NCBI GenBank assembly: GCA_020746105.1
Contig: CM036617.1
Coordinates: 175,240,412 to 175,304,411, forward strand
Reading direction: 5' to 3'
Source: Trogon surrucura
Lineage: Eukaryota; Chordata; Aves; Trogoniformes; Trogonidae
DNA length: 64,000 nt
How positions within the stretch are numbered: position 1 is the stretch's first letter; each line of letters starts with the position of its first letter. The translations under genes and the position numbers were made by a program. The notes under the pieces were generated by a model, which was given only the letters and a program-made list of their open reading frames with translations, had not been told where the DNA came from and searched no databases. This document shows positions 60,087-64,000 of this stretch, in pieces.

Positions 60087-61090
60087 CTGCAAGAAAAAAA
60101 AAAAAGTTGTTTCTTTCTCCTGTCTCACTGATCATGGCTCTCCTACGAGAAGTGGTCAGCTTCGCGTACCAGGGTGCGATCTCAGGTGCTCCATAGCAAC
60201 ACTCTTTAAAATGCCATGACTGTACATACAGGTTGAGAAAACTCCCTTTGGATTAATTCTCTGGGGTTTCTTTTGCACTGAAGGGAACACATTCAAAATC
60301 AATGGCAGTCTATATCTGCCAGCATAGCCAAGAATTTGAGATTTTAAATAAGTTCTAAATTTAAAGCTTTCTATCTCTGAAGTCCAGGTCTCATTCAAAT
60401 GGCAAATATTTCCAAGGTAATATCGCTGAAAATCCTTTTCTTCTGCTTTCATGTTAACTCCCCAGTATTAAAAGTGAGCTCAGAAGTAGTTCACCAAACC
60501 CGTGTTTGTGTAAACACTTGTATATACCTTATGTAGATATGCTGTACTTATTTTGTTAGCACTGATAATTACTTAGGCTATTAGCTGAGTAAAAAACCCG
60601 CAAACTATTTTCTTATGTAATAGCTGTATAGAGCAATAGTTTTAGAAAATCAAGGAGTAGACTTTCAGGAAGGTGAGGAAAGATTCCCTGTTCATTGGGG
60701 ACTACATAAACTGTGGCTGTATATTTTGTGTAAAATAGTCGCTTTTTCAGTGTGAAAATAATGTTAGAGTGAGTCACTCCAAGAATCTTAAGGATTGTGC
60801 AGATTCTGCATTTTTTTCTATGCTGTGTGCCTAAAAAAGACCTTCTTGATATTTATTGTGGTTTCAAGATTACATATATATTATATTTATATAATATACT
60901 TGTAATGTAAATATGTATATTATTCTGTATGTAATCGTTTCAAAAGTTGAAGCAAGATGGCTTTTTTTAATTAGTCTCCTTCAGTTTTGCTTCTGTTTTA
61001 TGCAGATACTTTTTTTCAGTCAGTAATTGTTAAGAACTGTATGGTAATACATTTTAACCTATGAATAAAGAGATTGACAAGGTATTTCTT
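60087..61090 (+). other. SLC6A15: SLC6A15 3' UTR
   Basis: About 1 kb of AT-rich sequence from the stop to the likely cleavage site. It contains a short A run after the stop, an AU-rich stretch at about 60870-60925 and one perfect Pumilio-type TGTAAATA at 60906-60913. The end is inferred from the polyadenylation signal at 61064. Longer isoforms using downstream AATAAA sites (61224, 61374) are possible. Confidence 0.7.
61064..61069 (+). terminator. SLC6A15: Polyadenylation signal AATAAA
   Basis: A canonical AATAAA hexamer lies 978 bp after the stop codon, followed within 25 bases by the U/GU-rich GGTATTTCTTTGTGATTTCC. This is the expected arrangement for cleavage at about 61080-61090. Confidence 0.75.
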
Positions 61091-64000
61091 TGTGATTTCC
61101 TAATACACTTAAGCACAGCCTGCTTTTCCCTCAGCTGGGCTGTCTGAAAGAATAACATTTACCAGCTGAACAGAGATGCTAAAATGAACCTGAGGAAAAA
61201 AAAAAGGTGCTATATTGGTCATCTTAATAAACTGTTGGACAAAGACTTTTACTGTGAATACGATAGTTGAGATAATGCTGTCAATTGATGTGACACTCTG
61301 GAAGCTAGTACATAAGTTATTACTTACCTTAAAGAGCTTTAAAATTAGGCATAAATCCTGGCTTCACTACCTTTAATAAACAAAGGGCAGAACCTAGTTA
61401 CATTATCCCAGCATCAGACAAAGAACCAAATTCATTTGAGGTAAATACAAATCTCAGCAACTATGTGCTTCCAAGAGTACAGGTTTGAACATGTCAGTGT
61501 GGGAAAGCTCTGCCAAAAAAATGAAAAGGAGTGAAATCTTAAATCAAAACATTTTGCAACTTGATAAAATTCCTTTGAGATAACTTTTGGTTTTGGAGGA
61601 TAATCCCAGATAATTTTACATTTCTGATCTGAGAGCTGTTGAAGTAATTTCCAATCATCAGAAAGTTGAACTGGTAGCAGTAGTTGAGAAAAAGCTATAT
61701 TTAATTATCAGGTTTATCTTATGTTTGTTAGAAGTTGTGAGATAAAATAGGGTTTAAAGCAGTCATCTGAAATGCGTGTATTAGAACATACGGGAGAGAG
61801 CTGGCATAATTTAAGCTCGTATCTTATTCATAACTGATCAGTTGGCAATTGTAGTACATGTACATTGGATCACCATTAGACCTAGAGCAAACTCATGCAA
61901 AATATTCCAGCTGTGGCAGAGCAGCAGCAGATGTCTACCCTCACAGCACATCAGGCTTCTGAAGGAAGCGACTGCTCAGGGTGGTCGGTGCACATCCCAT
62001 CTGTGCCCAGTGCGCAGAGAGCAAAAACCTGTTCTTACGGACTGCTTGCCTGTAGTGACAACATGCTTTTAGCTATATAGACCCTAGTTTTAAAAGTGAA
62101 GTGATGGCTAAATGTCTGCTGCTGCACAAGACCTGTTAAAAACGGTGTGAGTGAGATCATAACTATCCCAGTGCAGTAGTCACACTTCTGTTTAAAGCAC
62201 CACAAAGGGAACTAATGCTGCTTAAGCAGACTGCTGAAGATTATTCTGCTGAGGAATATATATCTTGTTTCTGCCCTTTTGCCTGTCTCCTTGAACACTT
62301 GTTAACGAGTATTTTTATTTTCCACTCATTTAAACTACTGCTTCTCAATCAGTTGCTTCCTAATAACTCCAATTAGCATATCTTACCACAGCTTCACAAA
62401 ATTTTTCAGGCTTGAGGAAGCCCAGAATGGATGTCCCACCTACTGCCAGATGTTCAATTCATAATTTGATTTTAACCATGACTGAACACTCTCAGTTGCA
62501 GAAGTTCCTTTAACCTGGTGCAGTCTGATGGTCTGAAAATGAAGGCACTTTCTGTCCTGCCTAAAAAGCAGGACTGGTCCAAAAAAAAAAAACTAGGTGT
62601 GGAGGTCTAAAAACATTAAAAATAATGCTATAAAGTGTAACATCTAAGCCCTTGGATATTAATGTAAGAACAGCTGAAGCAAAGTATGAAATTGTATGTA
62701 CAGTTGCTGTTAAAACCAGGGGAATTCTACTTCTTTCGTACTTTAACTTCAGGAGTAAGTTGCTTCTTGCTGTCCTTATGGATCAAAGGAAGTAAAAGAG
62801 AGTGGAGGGCAGGAGAGAGAGGTTTCAAATATTTATCTACTTAAAAGCAAGAATGTGTGTCATGTCAGTCATAACCACAATTCATTTGCCTTTTTTTTTA
62901 AGGGAAAGATCATTGCTAAAGCAGTCATGCTTAAAAAAAAATTTTAAAAAAATCTTATTTGTGTCTTACACAATCAGAAATAGCCAAAGAACAAAATCAT
63001 CCATGTGGAAAGTGAAAATAGAGTTCCAATATAATTTATTGCACAAGGCCTAAGGTTTCTGAAACTAATATTCTTTGTGAGATCTGATTTCTCCAAAGAA
63101 ACATAACAGAATCAATCAGCATCGGTGTGGCAAAAACAAAGGCCATGCCATTACCTCCATACTGTTCAACAGAGGCTCTCAAATTCAGTGAAGTACAGGA
63201 CAGAGATTATATGGATCTTGTTGTCTGTTTTTAGTCTTTTCTAATATATCAAAATTTTATCAATACCTTACAGAGTATCATGCAGAGAAGAAAAAAAAGC
63301 AGAGAAAAAAAAAGATAAAGAAAAAAAAGAGAAAAAAATGGTGAATAATAACTCTCTTCTCCGAGAAGAGTAGATATGTTAGCTGATGAATTGTGCTAGT
63401 AAGAGTGACAGAGATCTTGTCATACTAGAGAGGAATCAGTTATGTTTGTGATAGCAGTAGCAGAGAGAAGAAGGATGTGTTTGCAACAGGGTTTTAGATA
63501 CTCTGAAAATACTGTTGGCCACCATGAAAGACTTAACATGCAGTATTCAGCTGTGATGCAGTGTACTCAAAACAAAGCTTCCTACTGCTACAACATCTTT
63601 GAGAAACTTGTAGAAATGTAGTTATGACAGTTTTAAAAAATGCATTTTAAAAAGGAAATTTAATATAAACATTTGAATGCCTAGTTAGATTCTGTGGTTT
63701 GAGGAAAAAGAGGGGGAATTGGGAAATAGAAGATGTGATTTACTTCCTTTGCCACTGGATGGTGCTCATATTTCATGTGTGTCAGTAAATTTAAAAGGAG
63801 GAGAATGCTGTATTTTTCCTCTCTACCAAGACAAAGAACTCTTTAGAATGATCCTGATATTGCTAAAACTCAGAACTTTACTAATCTTCAGTACCTTTAG
63901 CTGCTTTCATAGCTATTTGATTTTTTTTTATATCCAAGAAAGAAAGATGCAACAAATGCGAGTGAAAGGCACAGCACAGTGTCAGCGTCCCAGTGCCAAG
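61091..64000. other. Downstream flank, no gene found
   Basis: AT-rich flank. Additional AATAAA hexamers occur at 61224 and 61374. Small frames at 61842-62072 and 62802-63053 have no recognisable features. No CR1, LTR or RNA gene recognised. Confidence 0.55.
63284..63338. repeat. A/G-rich low-complexity tract
   Basis: An almost pure purine tract built of AGAGAAAAAAAA-type units, interrupted by a C and a few T residues. Simple sequence without evident function. Confidence 0.8.

Overview
The window is vertebrate nuclear DNA, almost certainly from a bird. Evidence: one gene split by canonical GT-AG introns, several copies of the CR1 LINE that dominates avian repeats (with its ATTCTGTG-type 3' end), and a solo LTR of a common avian endogenous-retrovirus type. 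There are no bacterial-style operons, and most long open frames are chance frames in introns, in the CpG island, or in CR1.

Layout. 1-21 kb: AT-rich intergenic DNA with no gene I can support, holding two CR1 3' ends, a piece of an LTR and short tandem repeats. 21.29-23.08 kb: a strongly GC- and CpG-rich island, taken as the promoter and non-coding first exon(s) of the gene. 22.1-33.07 kb: intron 1. 33.07-61.09 kb: the gene body. 61.1-64 kb: downstream flank with no recognised gene.

The gene is SLC6A15 (B0AT2, also called v7-3 or NTT73), a sodium-dependent neutral amino acid transporter, on the + strand. I traced eleven coding exons (exons 2-12). Every junction keeps the reading frame and gives a 729-residue protein, against 730 recalled for human. 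The start ATG is at 33262, the stop ends at 60086, and a canonical AATAAA lies at 61064. All boundaries were derived by hand from splice motifs and recalled homology, not from transcripts.

The intronic and flanking DNA is mainly a record of transposons. Five CR1 fragments are all in the same orientation as the gene, and one carries an internal deletion that removes its reverse-transcriptase catalytic segment. Intron 2 holds a 778-bp solo LTR with a perfect 5-bp target-site duplication, and a degraded MIR-type SINE. I found no evidence of a previously undescribed system. The most useful second looks are an unusual Thr-Arg pair in transmembrane helix 10, the choice of first-exon donor, and a few unexplained moderately GC-richer segments.
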